The translations under genes were made by a program, and so were the position numbers. DNA of 64,000 nt from Corallococcus sp. NCRR (lineage in GTDB: Bacteria; Myxococcota; Myxococcia; Myxococcales; Myxococcaceae): contig NZ_CP114039.1 of NCBI RefSeq assembly GCF_026965535.1, positions 2,604,001-2,668,000 on the forward strand, in the 5' to 3' direction. The first letter of the stretch is position 1, and the number at the start of each line of letters is the position of its first letter. This document shows positions 29,723 to 37,668 of this stretch, piece after piece. Under the pieces are notes generated by a model, which did no database searches, was not told where the DNA came from, and saw nothing but the letters and a program-made list of their open reading frames with translations.

Positions 29723-30826
29723 GTGATCGAGTCGGTGCAGTTCCGCAACTTCAAGGCGTACCGCTCACTCGACCTGGACCTGGAGCCTTTCACCGTGCTG
29801 GTGGGGCCGAATGCTTCGGGCAAGACGACGCTGCTGGATGGCTTGCGGATGCTGGCCATGCTCGTCCGGCTTCCTCCCGTATTTCCGGAAGAAAGAGTCA
29901 TTCCAGAGAGCTTTCGTTCTTTTGGCGTGAGTCAACCTACTGAGCTGACTTTCTACACACGCCATGAGGCATACCTCGGTGAAGTGCGTATCTGGGGGGC
30001 TGGAGGGCCTATTGCGAGGGGACCGTTCTCGAGGGCGGTAAATAAGGAATCCGAGCCTGGACTGCGGCGTGCCGACGACAAGTTGCGTCAGTTCTTGCGC
30101 ACAGCGACGCTCCTGCGATTCGAGGCGAGGAAGCTGGCAGACGCATCGTATAGCGATGAGCAGGTGCCCACAGTCGCCAGTGACGGCGCCGGGCTGGCCT
30201 CCACGATTGCATTCCTCAAATTGAGCCATGAGGACTTGTTCGAGGAGATTGAGTCCGCGCTGAAGCAGGTCGTGCCGTCTGTGCGTAAGATTCGCGTCGA
30301 GCGTGCCTCGGTTGAGCAGAGCAACGTGCGAACGATTGCACTCGATGACCAGACGACCCATGTGTCCGAGAAACGGACGCTCTGGGGAAATCGGATCGTG
30401 CTCGATATGCAAGGCGCCAAGGGCGTGCCCGCAGACTCTGTGGGCGAAGGCACGTTGATGGCATTGGGGCTGCTGACAGTGCTGCTCGGACCCAAACGGC
30501 CCAAGCTGCTCCTCCTGGATGACATTGAGCTGGCGCTTCATCCCGTGGCGCAGGGAAAGCTTATCGGGGTTCTGCGTGCCATCCAGGAGAACAATCCCGA
30601 GTTGCAGATCGTGGCGACCAGTCACTCGCCGTTCATCCTGAACTACCTGAAGCCGGAAGAGATCCGGATGACCTTCCTGGCGGAGAACGGGTTCGCGCGC
30701 TGTGAGAAGCTCACGGCGCATCCCGAGTTCGAGAAGTGGAAGGGCCTGATGAGCCCCGGCGAGTTCTGGAGCACCGTGGGCGAGAGCTGGATTGGCAAGC
30801 TGCCCGCGTCCGCGCCGCATGAGTGA
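29723..30826 (+). CDS. AAA family ATPase, OLD/SMC-like
   Basis: This 367-residue ATPase has an SMC/RecF/OLD-type start, IESVQFRNFKAYRSLDLDL, then Walker A GPNASGKTTLLDGL (about 30-43). After a helical insertion come a signature-like SVGEGTLMALGLL, Walker B LLLLDDIELALHP and the switch His in VATSHSPFILNYL. The second Walker B acid is Asp where Glu is usual. The start is the GTG at 29723, with GGAGGAGGG just upstream. The gene overlaps the next by 8 nt. An ATPase of this class next to a small Toprim-like partner resembles split OLD or PARIS-type phage-defence modules, but this is inference. Base composition is clearly less GC-rich than in ettA. Confidence 0.82.
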   Translation: MIESVQFRNFKAYRSLDLDLEPFTVLVGPNASGKTTLLDGLRMLAMLVRLPPVFPEERVIPESFRSFGVSQPTELTFYTRHEAYLGEVRIWGAGGPIARGPFSRAVNKESEPGLRRADDKLRQFLRTATLLRFEARKLADASYSDEQVPTVASDGAGLASTIAFLKLSHEDLFEEIESALKQVVPSVRKIRVERASVEQSNVRTIALDDQTTHVSEKRTLWGNRIVLDMQGAKGVPADSVGEGTLMALGLLTVLLGPKRPKLLLLDDIELALHPVAQGKLIGVLRAIQENNPELQIVATSHSPFILNYLKPEEIRMTFLAENGFARCEKLTAHPEFEKWKGLMSPGEFWSTVGESWIGKLPASAPHE

Positions 30827-31577
30827 GCCTGCTTACGAATTTGGCGTCGTCTGCGAGGCTCCTGCTGACCAGGATACAGCGTGCTTGCTCGCGGACCGAG
30901 TCCTTGTTCAAGACATTGACTGGCTCGAACCTGAGATGCTGGACATGCAGCGTCAATGGCGAGGGCTGACACCCGCGACTTCGTTTCTTCGCTGGGACAA
31001 TGTGGGGGACGAAGCTGCCCGCGCGGGCTTCAAGCATGTTGTATTTGGGCACTTCTCGGGTGAACCAGGGGCGCATGATGCGTTCGCTGCTCGCAAGGCT
31101 CTGCTGTTGTTTGCAGCCTTGGACAGGCAACCCGACGCGGTCCTTCTCGTTCGAGACGCTGATAAAGACTCCGAGCGGCGTAAGGGGCTTGAGCAGGCTC
31201 GCGCTGACAAACCCTGGCGGTTCAAGGTGGTCATCGGCGTTGCGGAGCCCAAGCGGGAGTGCTGGGTGCTCGCCGGGTTTGATGCCCGTGAAGCGGAGGA
31301 GGACACCCTCAAGCGGGTGGAGCAGCGGCTCTCCTTCCACCCCGTGCGTGACGCCCACAAGCTGACCGCCAGGGAGCACGGCGCGAAGAACGACGCAAAG
31401 AAGGCGTTGGAAGAACTTACGTCCGGGGATCCGGAGCGTGAGCGTGAATGCCTACGCGATACGTCTTTGGAAACGCTGAAGCAACGGGGTGAACGCGTCG
31501 GACTGACGCAGTTCCTGGCCGAGGTCAGCGAACGACTGGTCCCCGTGATGGACGGCTCCCGGCGCGGTGGGAAGTAG
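30819..31577 (+). CDS. Toprim-like partner of the AAA ATPase (DUF4276-like)
   Basis: This is a 252-residue protein with a plausible Toprim/DUF4276 pattern: an N-terminal strand with Glu13 (VVCEAPADQD), then a strand ending in the acidic pair Asp113 and Asp115 (LLVRDADKDSERR), followed by GVAEPKRECWVLAGFD. Toprim nucleases use such a Glu plus DxD set to bind magnesium. The ATG at 30819 overlaps the upstream ATPase gene by 8 nt, so the two proteins are made together. It could be the effector nuclease of a two-gene defence system. The assignment rests on motif reading alone. Confidence 0.65.
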   Translation: MSEPAYEFGVVCEAPADQDTACLLADRVLVQDIDWLEPEMLDMQRQWRGLTPATSFLRWDNVGDEAARAGFKHVVFGHFSGEPGAHDAFAARKALLLFAALDRQPDAVLLVRDADKDSERRKGLEQARADKPWRFKVVIGVAEPKRECWVLAGFDAREAEEDTLKRVEQRLSFHPVRDAHKLTAREHGAKNDAKKALEELTSGDPERERECLRDTSLETLKQRGERVGLTQFLAEVSERLVPVMDGSRRGGK

Positions 31578-31583
31578 ACTTCA

Positions 31584-32168
31584 ATGCCTCCTTCTGGGCC
31601 TCTTGGTTTCGCGATGGTGCTGGGCGATGCAGTGAGAACGCTGGCAGTGGGGCGTTTCGGAGGCGTACGCGTGTGGCTCGGTGCTTGTTCGGACGCGACC
31701 TACACACCGGCTGGCCAGGTCGACCGAACGGTGGCCTCGGGACTGGAGATACCGATGCTCACTACCATCGGCATTGAGGCGCTGATTCCACGGGGGGCTT
31801 ACTCGGAGTTCGGGCTCCTTGGTCTTTCGGGGACGTATGCGCAGGAGCAGCCCGGGCTGCGGATTGAAGTTCCATGGACACAGGCTGATGGCGCGCCCTG
31901 GACTCCCGCTCCTGGATACGCGACCGCATCGCCACGCGTCGGATTACCGCAGGAGTTCACTCTCGCCGTCCTCGAAGGACTCGATGCAGCGTCAAGGTCC
32001 CGAATGGCGGGAGGCGTTCTCGCGGTCCGTGCGGCAGCCCCCTGTCCGGTAGGCTCCAACCCGAACATCATGGGGCGTCTGGCACGTGCGTGTGTCGGGC
32101 TGATGTTGCGCGGGGAAATGAGGGACGATGAGTTGAGCGCGTTCCTCGAAACCGTCCTGCTTCGCTGA
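31584..32168 (+). CDS. Hypothetical protein, accessory block
   Basis: This 194-residue soluble protein is not recognised. It has no signal peptide and is rich in Gly, Ala and short hydrophobic strands. The C-terminal 40 residues (GRLARACVGLMLRGEMRDDELSAFL) look helical. It starts 7 nt after the Toprim-like gene and 20 nt before the next, so it may belong to the same transcript. An internal ATG at 31614 is an alternative start. No function is proposed. Confidence 0.55.
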   Translation: MPPSGPLGFAMVLGDAVRTLAVGRFGGVRVWLGACSDATYTPAGQVDRTVASGLEIPMLTTIGIEALIPRGAYSEFGLLGLSGTYAQEQPGLRIEVPWTQADGAPWTPAPGYATASPRVGLPQEFTLAVLEGLDAASRSRMAGGVLAVRAAAPCPVGSNPNIMGRLARACVGLMLRGEMRDDELSAFLETVLLR

Positions 32169-32187
32169 AGGCGAGGGGGAAGAAGTC

Positions 32188-32508
32188 ATGCGAGAGCGTT
32201 TACTCATCCGTGCCTTGGTCAGACTCTTGACGCCTGAAGAGGGCGGCACCCAGGGACCGGTGGGAAAAGAGTTCAGGCCCAATTGGAACATCGGAAGCCG
32301 AACCGACGATGGCCAGATGGCATTGGATGGTGGCTTTGTCCGATTGGATGACGCCGGACCGCTTGTGCCGGGACAGGAGAAGGAGGCCATCATCGAGCCG
32401 CTTCTGTCCGAGCCTTGGCTGCACCTGACGCAGGGGATGGAAATCGCGATGCATGCAGGGGCTCGAGTCATCGGTTCCGCTCGAATCCTGGAGATTGTTC
32501 GGATCTGA
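32188..32508 (+). CDS. Small protein resembling EF-Tu domain 3
   Basis: This 106-residue protein resembles the C-terminal beta-barrel domain of elongation factor Tu. LTPEEGGTQGPV corresponds to the EF-Tu LxxxEGGR.TP turn, FRPNWNI to the GYRPQF-like strand, VPGQEKEAIIEPL to the PGD strand, and GMEIAMHAGARVIGSARILEIV to the final FAIREGGRTVGAGVV-like pair. There is no GTPase domain. Free-standing domains of this kind have no assigned role that I know of. It follows the 31584 gene by 19 bp with GGGGGAAGAAG before its ATG, so it is probably co-expressed. Confidence 0.6.
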   Translation: MRERLLIRALVRLLTPEEGGTQGPVGKEFRPNWNIGSRTDDGQMALDGGFVRLDDAGPLVPGQEKEAIIEPLLSEPWLHLTQGMEIAMHAGARVIGSARILEIVRI

Positions 32509-32557
32509 GAGGCCGTGGTGGCGCCCTGCGCGCGAGCCCGGGGTATCCTGGGTTCAA

Positions 32558-33487
32558 ATGACAATTCTTTCCATGATGGTTGGTCATGCCCTGATGCTCC
32601 TGTCCGGAGCGTCGCCACTGGTCCACTCAGATGGCTGTGCAGCCTCGGAGCCCACGCCTTCCTTTGTGGCGAAGTTCGCCACCACCGCCTCTGACTGCTC
32701 CATGGACTCGACCGTTCCCGGACCTCAGTGGCTGCCGGTGGCGGTGCGGCGCATCCCGGTGGTGGTTCATGTCGTCGCGGACAGTGCCTGCACGAATGGC
32801 AATGTCTCGGATGCGCTGGTCCACAGCCAGATCGCGGTCCTCAATGAGGACTTCCGCGCGATGGCTGGCACTCCGGGCGGCGGTGGGGTGGACAGCAAGA
32901 TTGAGTTCTTCCTGGCCACCGTGGACCCCTTGGGCAATCCGACCACGGGCATCCAGCGCTATTGCAACACGACCTGGTACCAGGACACGGGCAGCTATTG
33001 GCTCAGCACCGCCTGGGATCCGACGCGCTACGTGAACATCTACACCAACAGCGCCGGCGGCTCGCGAGGCTACGTGCCCTTCCTCCCCGCGGAGCCCACG
33101 GGTGCCGTCGGTCAGCCGCAGGACCGCGTGGTCATCAACTGGCTGGCATTCGGACGGGTGGGGCCTGTCGTTCCGTACCACAACGGGCGGACCGTCACGC
33201 ACGAGGTGGGCCACTACCTGGGCTTGTTCCACACGTACTACTCGGGATGCGGCACGGCCACCGCGCCGGATTGCTACACCACCGGCGACCGCATCTGCGA
33301 TACCCCGCCGAATGCCACCTCCCACAAGGGGTGCACCGCGGGAATCACCAGCTGTGGCGGCGTGCCGGTCCCCATCCAGAACTACATGGAACTGACGGAC
33401 GACGCCTGTATGACGGGCTTCAGCGCGGAGCAGGTCCAGCGCATGCGCTGCACCCTGGCCACCTACCGCCCGGGCCTGGCGCAGTAG
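32558..33487 (+). CDS. Secreted M43-family (pappalysin-like) metalloprotease
   Basis: This 309-residue protein has a hydrophobic signal segment in its first 20 residues. It has the M43 zinc site HEVGHYLGLFH: His215, Glu216, His219, Gly222 and His225. After a Cys-rich insertion (YSGC, APDC, RICDTPP) comes the Met-turn region NYMELTDD. The paired Cys residues suggest disulfides in the exported enzyme. Myxobacteria secrete many such proteases during growth on proteins or prey. It follows the small-gene group by about 50 bp but carries its own signal and may be independent. ATGs at 32558 and 32573 both allow a signal peptide. Confidence 0.85.
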   Translation: MTILSMMVGHALMLLSGASPLVHSDGCAASEPTPSFVAKFATTASDCSMDSTVPGPQWLPVAVRRIPVVVHVVADSACTNGNVSDALVHSQIAVLNEDFRAMAGTPGGGGVDSKIEFFLATVDPLGNPTTGIQRYCNTTWYQDTGSYWLSTAWDPTRYVNIYTNSAGGSRGYVPFLPAEPTGAVGQPQDRVVINWLAFGRVGPVVPYHNGRTVTHEVGHYLGLFHTYYSGCGTATAPDCYTTGDRICDTPPNATSHKGCTAGITSCGGVPVPIQNYMELTDDACMTGFSAEQVQRMRCTLATYRPGLAQ

Positions 33488-33540
33488 CCGTCCGGAGGCA
33501 GACAGGCCCATCCGAAGCCATCATTAGATAGGTATTCCCC

Positions 33541-33843
33541 ATGCATAGGAGCCAGGCACAAGAAACGCTGGAAGCCGCGTGGTCCGACGCGGATGGCTTT
33601 CTGGTCCAGCTCCGGATGGGAAACTTCGACTCCGCGAAGGCCGACGCCCTGCTGACCATGCTCATGCGGATGCAGCTGGGGGGAAACGGTCCTCTTGAGC
33701 GGCGTGTGGTCTCGCTGCTGTGGTACCTGCCCCTTTTCATGAGCTGGCAGCGTGAACGCGTCGAGCCGAAGCATTTGAGCGAACTGGCGAAGGTCGAGGC
33801 GCGGGTGACCAACGAAGTAGAGCGCCTCCTCGGTGTTCCGTGA
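33541..33843 (+). CDS. Small hypothetical protein (first of a coupled pair)
   Basis: This 100-residue, mainly helical, probably cytoplasmic protein is not recognised. The gene's stop overlaps the start of the next (GTG at 33840 or ATG at 33843), so the two are coupled. Small, less GC-rich paired genes like these occur among immunity genes of contact-dependent or polymorphic toxins, but nothing here proves that role. Confidence 0.6.
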   Translation: MHRSQAQETLEAAWSDADGFLVQLRMGNFDSAKADALLTMLMRMQLGGNGPLERRVVSLLWYLPLFMSWQRERVEPKHLSELAKVEARVTNEVERLLGVP

Positions 33844-34139
33844 TGAGCGACATCGTCCTGGAGTTCCCGCCCGGTTTCGATGACTACGCTTGGGAGGTCG
33901 AGGCCAAAGGCTGGCTCCCTGGAGTCGTCGCGGTGATTCAGGGGCGTCGGTACACGCTCACCGTGTACGACCCGGCTCGCTTGTCCCAGGACGTTGAGGA
34001 TGCGCTGAAGAGCGGCAAGGTGTTCCTTGAGCGGAATCTCGTGGTCGTCGCTTCCGTCACGAGGGAGCGCATCGTGTCCGCCATCCAGGAAATCGTTCAG
34101 ACAGGCCGGGTCGGCGACCTTCGACCCGAGCAGGGGTAG
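33840..34139 (+). CDS. Small hypothetical protein (second of a coupled pair)
   Basis: This 99-residue alpha/beta protein has a mixed strand pattern at the N-terminus (DIVLEFPPGFDDYAWEVEAK, YTLTVYDPARL) and a C-terminal helix (TRERIVSAIQEIVQTGRVG). It is not recognised. Translation is coupled to the upstream gene by overlap; either the GTG at 33840 or the adjacent ATG at 33843 starts it. Confidence 0.6.
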   Translation: MMSDIVLEFPPGFDDYAWEVEAKGWLPGVVAVIQGRRYTLTVYDPARLSQDVEDALKSGKVFLERNLVVVASVTRERIVSAIQEIVQTGRVGDLRPEQG

Positions 34140-34186
34140 GGTGACATCCGTCCGTTCAACCGCCGCTCCGCATTCCCTGAATATTC

Positions 34187-34561
34187 ATGGTCGCCTTGAA
34201 ACAAGCATCCATCGCCAGGCTGACGACCGCTCTTGCTCTTCCATCCAATGGCCAGGAGCAGGACTGGGATGTCGAACTGGCGGACCCCGCGCGTATCGGT
34301 GAGTTTCTGACGGCATATCGGTCTTTGCCTCTTGGCTCGGACGATAGGGTCGCGCTCATGGCGCTGATGCTCGCCTCAGTCGACCGCAGGCTTGGTTCTG
34401 GGCTTGGCGTGCCGAGCGAATGGAGTCAGATCGCCAACCTGCTCGGTGCTGAGCGAGACCTCCATCGTGAATCGCTTGAGTACTGGATGTGCGAGGCAGA
34501 CGACGAGCCCGATACCTGGTTTCACCTGACTCCTCTGGTTCGGGCCTTGGGTACAGGTTGA
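34187..34561 (+). CDS. Small hypothetical protein
   Basis: This 124-residue, mostly helical, acidic protein has no signal. It contains DWDVELADPARIGEFLTAYRS and a C-terminal EADDEPDTWFHLTPLVRAL. The pattern of a short acidic protein with Trp-rich ends recalls immunity proteins, but I do not recognise a family. It lies 47 bp after the coupled pair and may be co-transcribed with it. Confidence 0.5.
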   Translation: MVALKQASIARLTTALALPSNGQEQDWDVELADPARIGEFLTAYRSLPLGSDDRVALMALMLASVDRRLGSGLGVPSEWSQIANLLGAERDLHRESLEYWMCEADDEPDTWFHLTPLVRALGTG

Positions 34562-34567
34562 TGCAAT

Positions 34568-34837
34568 TCAGCCGCCGCTCCGCTCGCCCCAGCGCTTCTT
34601 GAACGTGTCCCTCCGCGCGGCCCACCAGTCGCGCCACTCCTGCACCGCGGCCTCCCTTTCGGCCCGCGGACCCGCGGGCTAGAAGTGGAGTCAGGTGGAG
34701 GTCGCGTCCCTCAGGCACATCTCCGCCAGGAAGCGTGTGCGGACGTCCTCGCTCTCCAGCAGGTCGATGAGCTCCGGGATGGTGTGCCTTCCCATCGCTT
34801 CGCGTGCCCTCGCGAACGCCTTGGAATCCTCCGCCAT
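34568..34837 (-). pseudogene. Decayed HEAT-like gene with two in-frame stops
   Basis: On the minus strand a 90-codon frame starts at ATG 34837 (MAEDSKAFARAREAMGR) and ends at a TGA at 34568-34570. It is broken by TGA at 34691-34693 and TAG at 34679-34681. Both sides look coding: the first part reads HTIPELIDLLESEDVRTRFL, like a HEAT repeat, and after the stops it continues in the same frame with EREAAVQEWRDWWAARRDTF. The segment between the stops, T-stop-LHF-stop-P, suggests point mutations in one ancestral gene. It fills most of the 34562-34966 gap. Confidence 0.6.
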
Positions 34838-34966
34838 GGCGCGAGTGTTCCCGGTGCAGGCCCCCGGCGCGAGTGCCGCTGGTGGACACTGTTCCCCACC
34901 GGGCTTCTAGGGCGCGGGCGGGGCCGCTATGGTCCACCCCAGCGGAGGACTCGCCCGCCAGGAGCC

Positions 34967-36127
34967 ATGAACTTCGTCTTCATCTCCCCCCACTTCCCCT
35001 CCCAGTACTTCCACTTCGCCACCGCCCTGCGCGAACGCGGTGTGTCCGTGCTGGGCATCGGCGATACCCCCTACGAGTCCCTCCGCCCGGAGCTTCGCGA
35101 GTCCCTTCGCGAATACTTCTTCGTCCCCAGCCTCAACGACTCCGACGCCCTCCTGCGCGCCACCGGCTACCTCACCTGGCGCCACGGCCGCATCGACCGC
35201 ATCGAGTCCCTCAACGAGTCCTGGCTCGAAGTCGAAGCCCGCCTGCGCGAGGACTTCCACGTCCCGGGCCTCCAGCCCTCGGACATCCTCAAGCTGCGCT
35301 CCAAGTCCGGCATGGCCGAGGTCTTCCACGCCTCCGGCGTCCCCCACCCGGACCTCCTGCGCGTGCGCGACGCGGACCAGGTGAAGTCCTTCGCCGCCCG
35401 CGTGGGCTATCCGCTCGTGCTCAAGCCCGACGTCGGCGTCGGCGCCGCCCACACCTTCAAGGTCGCCAGCGACGCGGAGGTCGACGCCGCGCTCGCCCAC
35501 CCCCTCCCCACGTCCTACGTCGCGCAGCCCTTCGTGCGCGGCACCATCGTCACCTACGACGGCATCGTGGACCGCCACGGCGTCATCGTCTTCAACCTCA
35601 GCCACGAGTACAGCGACGGCGGCATGGAGACCGTCACCGAACGGCGCGACATCTCCTTCTGGAGCCTCCAGCACATCCCCGCCGCACTCGACGTGCTGGG
35701 CCGCCAGGTCGTCGCCGCGTTCGGCTTGCGCGAGCGCTGGTTCCACCTGGAGTTCTTCCGCCTGCCGGATGGCCGCTTCGTCGTGCTGGAGGCCAACCTC
35801 CGCCCGCCCGGCGGCTTCATGACGGACATGATGAACTACACGTGCGACATCGACGTGTACCGGCTCTATGCCCGCGTCGTGACGGGGGACCCGGTGGCGG
35901 ACTTCCAGGCGATTCCACGCCACCACGTCTGTCACAGCGCCCGCCGTCACGGCCGGCGCTACAAGCACTCCCACGCGCAGATCGTCGAACGGCTGGGCAA
36001 GTCGCTGCTCGTGCACCGCGAGCTGCCGCCCATCTACCACTCGCTCCTGGGTGAAGAGATGTACCTCACGCGCCACCCGGACCTGGAGTCCATGCGGGAC
36101 GCGGTGCGCTTCATCCAGGCGACGTGA
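34967..36127 (+). CDS. ATP-grasp carboxylate-amine ligase
   Basis: This 386-residue protein has the ATP-grasp layout. The N-terminal Rossmann-like part reads FVFISPHFPSQYFHFATAL. The ATP-binding half contains SKSGMAEVFHASGVPHP, YPLVLKPDVGVGAAHTF (with the nucleotide Lys) and VAQPFVRGTIVTYDG. The metal-binding end is FHLEFFRLPDGRFVVLEANLRPPGG (Glu and Asn ligands). Such enzymes join a carboxylate to an amine or thiol through an acyl phosphate. The substrate cannot be told. AGGAG immediately before the ATG at 34967 fixes the start. The gene is convergent with the DUF2378 gene. Confidence 0.88.
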   Translation: MNFVFISPHFPSQYFHFATALRERGVSVLGIGDTPYESLRPELRESLREYFFVPSLNDSDALLRATGYLTWRHGRIDRIESLNESWLEVEARLREDFHVPGLQPSDILKLRSKSGMAEVFHASGVPHPDLLRVRDADQVKSFAARVGYPLVLKPDVGVGAAHTFKVASDAEVDAALAHPLPTSYVAQPFVRGTIVTYDGIVDRHGVIVFNLSHEYSDGGMETVTERRDISFWSLQHIPAALDVLGRQVVAAFGLRERWFHLEFFRLPDGRFVVLEANLRPPGGFMTDMMNYTCDIDVYRLYARVVTGDPVADFQAIPRHHVCHSARRHGRRYKHSHAQIVERLGKSLLVHRELPPIYHSLLGEEMYLTRHPDLESMRDAVRFIQAT

Positions 36128-36142
36128 GCGGCGACCCGCGCT

Positions 36143-36721
36143 TCAGGGTTCCTGGATCCAGGTGAGCGCGTACTCGGTGCGCTCCCCGTCGTCGTACAGC
36201 TTCGTCACGCAAGGCGCCTTCGCGCCGCCCGCGGCCAGCAGGGCTTCGAGGAGGGCCTCCACGTAGCCGGGCCCCTTGAGGCTCGAGTTGAAGTGCAGCT
36301 CGAAGTGCGCGGGACCGCGCTCCACCAGCGTCACCTCCGTGTAGTTGTCCGTGCCGCGCAGCACCTCCGGCATCCGCTGCACCATGCGCCGGGGTCCCAG
36401 CACGCGCATCACGCCCATCACCGCGCGGCCCAGCAGCGTGGCCCCGTAGCCCTCCACGTGCGCCCGGGCGAGCCGGGCGAAGCCCTCCGCCTTGGGCATG
36501 CCCGGGTACACCTCTTCGACGACGATCTCCAGGCACCGCCCCCAGAGCGGCACGGGGTAGAGCGGCAACAGCGGCCGGTCCAGGTCCACGCCCGCCTGGC
36601 GCAGCCGTTCACGCAGGCGGGGGGACACCTGGCCCTTCAGACCATGCTGGAGCAGGCCTTCCACGACCTGCACATAGACCTGCCGCTGTTCGAGCGGCAC
36701 CGAGCGGGGCCGGCGTGTCAC
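36143..36721 (-). CDS. DUF2378 family protein (myxobacterial)
   Basis: This 192-residue cytoplasmic protein matches the pattern of the DUF2378/TIGR02265 family known from myxobacteria, which occurs in many paralogues per genome: an N-terminal helical start (VYVQVVEGLLQHGL), a YPVPLWGRCLEIV segment, and a C-terminal VERGPAHFELHFNSSLKGPGYVEALLEALL. No function is known. The start is a GTG 10 nt after the stop of the upstream esterase gene, so the two form a small operon. Confidence 0.8.
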   Translation of the reverse strand: MTRRPRSVPLEQRQVYVQVVEGLLQHGLKGQVSPRLRERLRQAGVDLDRPLLPLYPVPLWGRCLEIVVEEVYPGMPKAEGFARLARAHVEGYGATLLGRAVMGVMRVLGPRRMVQRMPEVLRGTDNYTEVTLVERGPAHFELHFNSSLKGPGYVEALLEALLAAGGAKAPCVTKLYDDGERTEYALTWIQEP

Positions 36722-36731
36722 GAGAGGGCGC

Positions 36732-37505
36732 TCACCCGAGCAGCCACTGCATGGCCGCCGGAAGCCGGCGCTGCCAGTCCTTCTCGTGGTGCTCGCCGCC
36801 GGGCTCCAGCACGAGCGACACCTCGTGGTCGCCGTAGCCCAGGCCCTTGAGGTGCTGGAAGAAGTCGTGCGTGCCCCGGCCGTAGTCCAGGGGGATGCCG
36901 CCCGCGTGGATGTACTCCGTGGCGCCCGCGTCCAGGTAGATGCGCGACCAGCGGCGGCTGTGCTCGCGCCACGCGTCGAACAGGCGGCCCTGGCTCCACA
37001 TCACCGTGGGCGACAGCGCGCCGATGCGCCCGAACACCCGCGGGAACTTCCACCCCAGGTACAGCGAGATGAGCCCGCCCAGGGATGAGCCCATCACACC
37101 GGTCCATTCACTGCCCTGGCGCGTGCGGTACGTCCGGTCGATGTATGGCTTCAGCTCCTCCACGAGGAAGCGTCCGTAGGCCTCGCCTCGCGCGGACACG
37201 CCGTTGCGCGGCTCGTCCCACGGCGAGTACTCCTGGAACCGGCCGGGGCCCGAGTCCACCGCGACGATGATCCACGGCTCCATCCGCCCCGCCTGGACGT
37301 TCTCCTCCGCGACGCGGTTGGCGCACCACGTGTCGAAGACGGCGGACTCCGGATGCGCGAAGACGTTCTGCCCGTCGTGCATGTAGAGCACCGGGAAGCG
37401 GTGGTCCTGCCAGGCGTCGTAGGTGTCCGGCGTGTAGATGCGGACGGTGCGGTTGAACCCCTCCTGGGGAGAGGGGAAGTGGCGAAGGATGTGGACGTAG
37501 CCCAT
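36732..37505 (-). CDS. Alpha/beta-hydrolase fold esterase (putative esterase/Fes family)
   Basis: This 257-residue protein is of the esterase D/enterobactin-esterase-like branch. It has RIYTPDTYDAWQDHRFPVLYMHDGQNVF near the N-terminus, the nucleophile elbow GSSLGG (Ser about 140), and a C-terminal His in EPGGEHHEKDW. The catalytic acid is probably in the LDAGATE or DFFQH region. No signal peptide is present. It would cleave an ester or similar bond; the substrate is unknown. It is the first gene of a two-gene operon with the DUF2378 gene. Confidence 0.83.
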   Translation of the reverse strand: MGYVHILRHFPSPQEGFNRTVRIYTPDTYDAWQDHRFPVLYMHDGQNVFAHPESAVFDTWCANRVAEENVQAGRMEPWIIVAVDSGPGRFQEYSPWDEPRNGVSARGEAYGRFLVEELKPYIDRTYRTRQGSEWTGVMGSSLGGLISLYLGWKFPRVFGRIGALSPTVMWSQGRLFDAWREHSRRWSRIYLDAGATEYIHAGGIPLDYGRGTHDFFQHLKGLGYGDHEVSLVLEPGGEHHEKDWQRRLPAAMQWLLG

Positions 37506-37668
37506 GCGCTGTTTCTGGGGCCGGACGGGACCGGCCTCGCGAGGATGTCACCGCAGCATAGCCGCACCGCCCCACGCCCACGCGGTGGCCGTGGACCGCC
37601 GTCCCTGGCCTGGACGGCGGGTCCGGGGAAGGGATGGACCGCGCGTCGTGTCTTCTCTGTAGGGAAGG

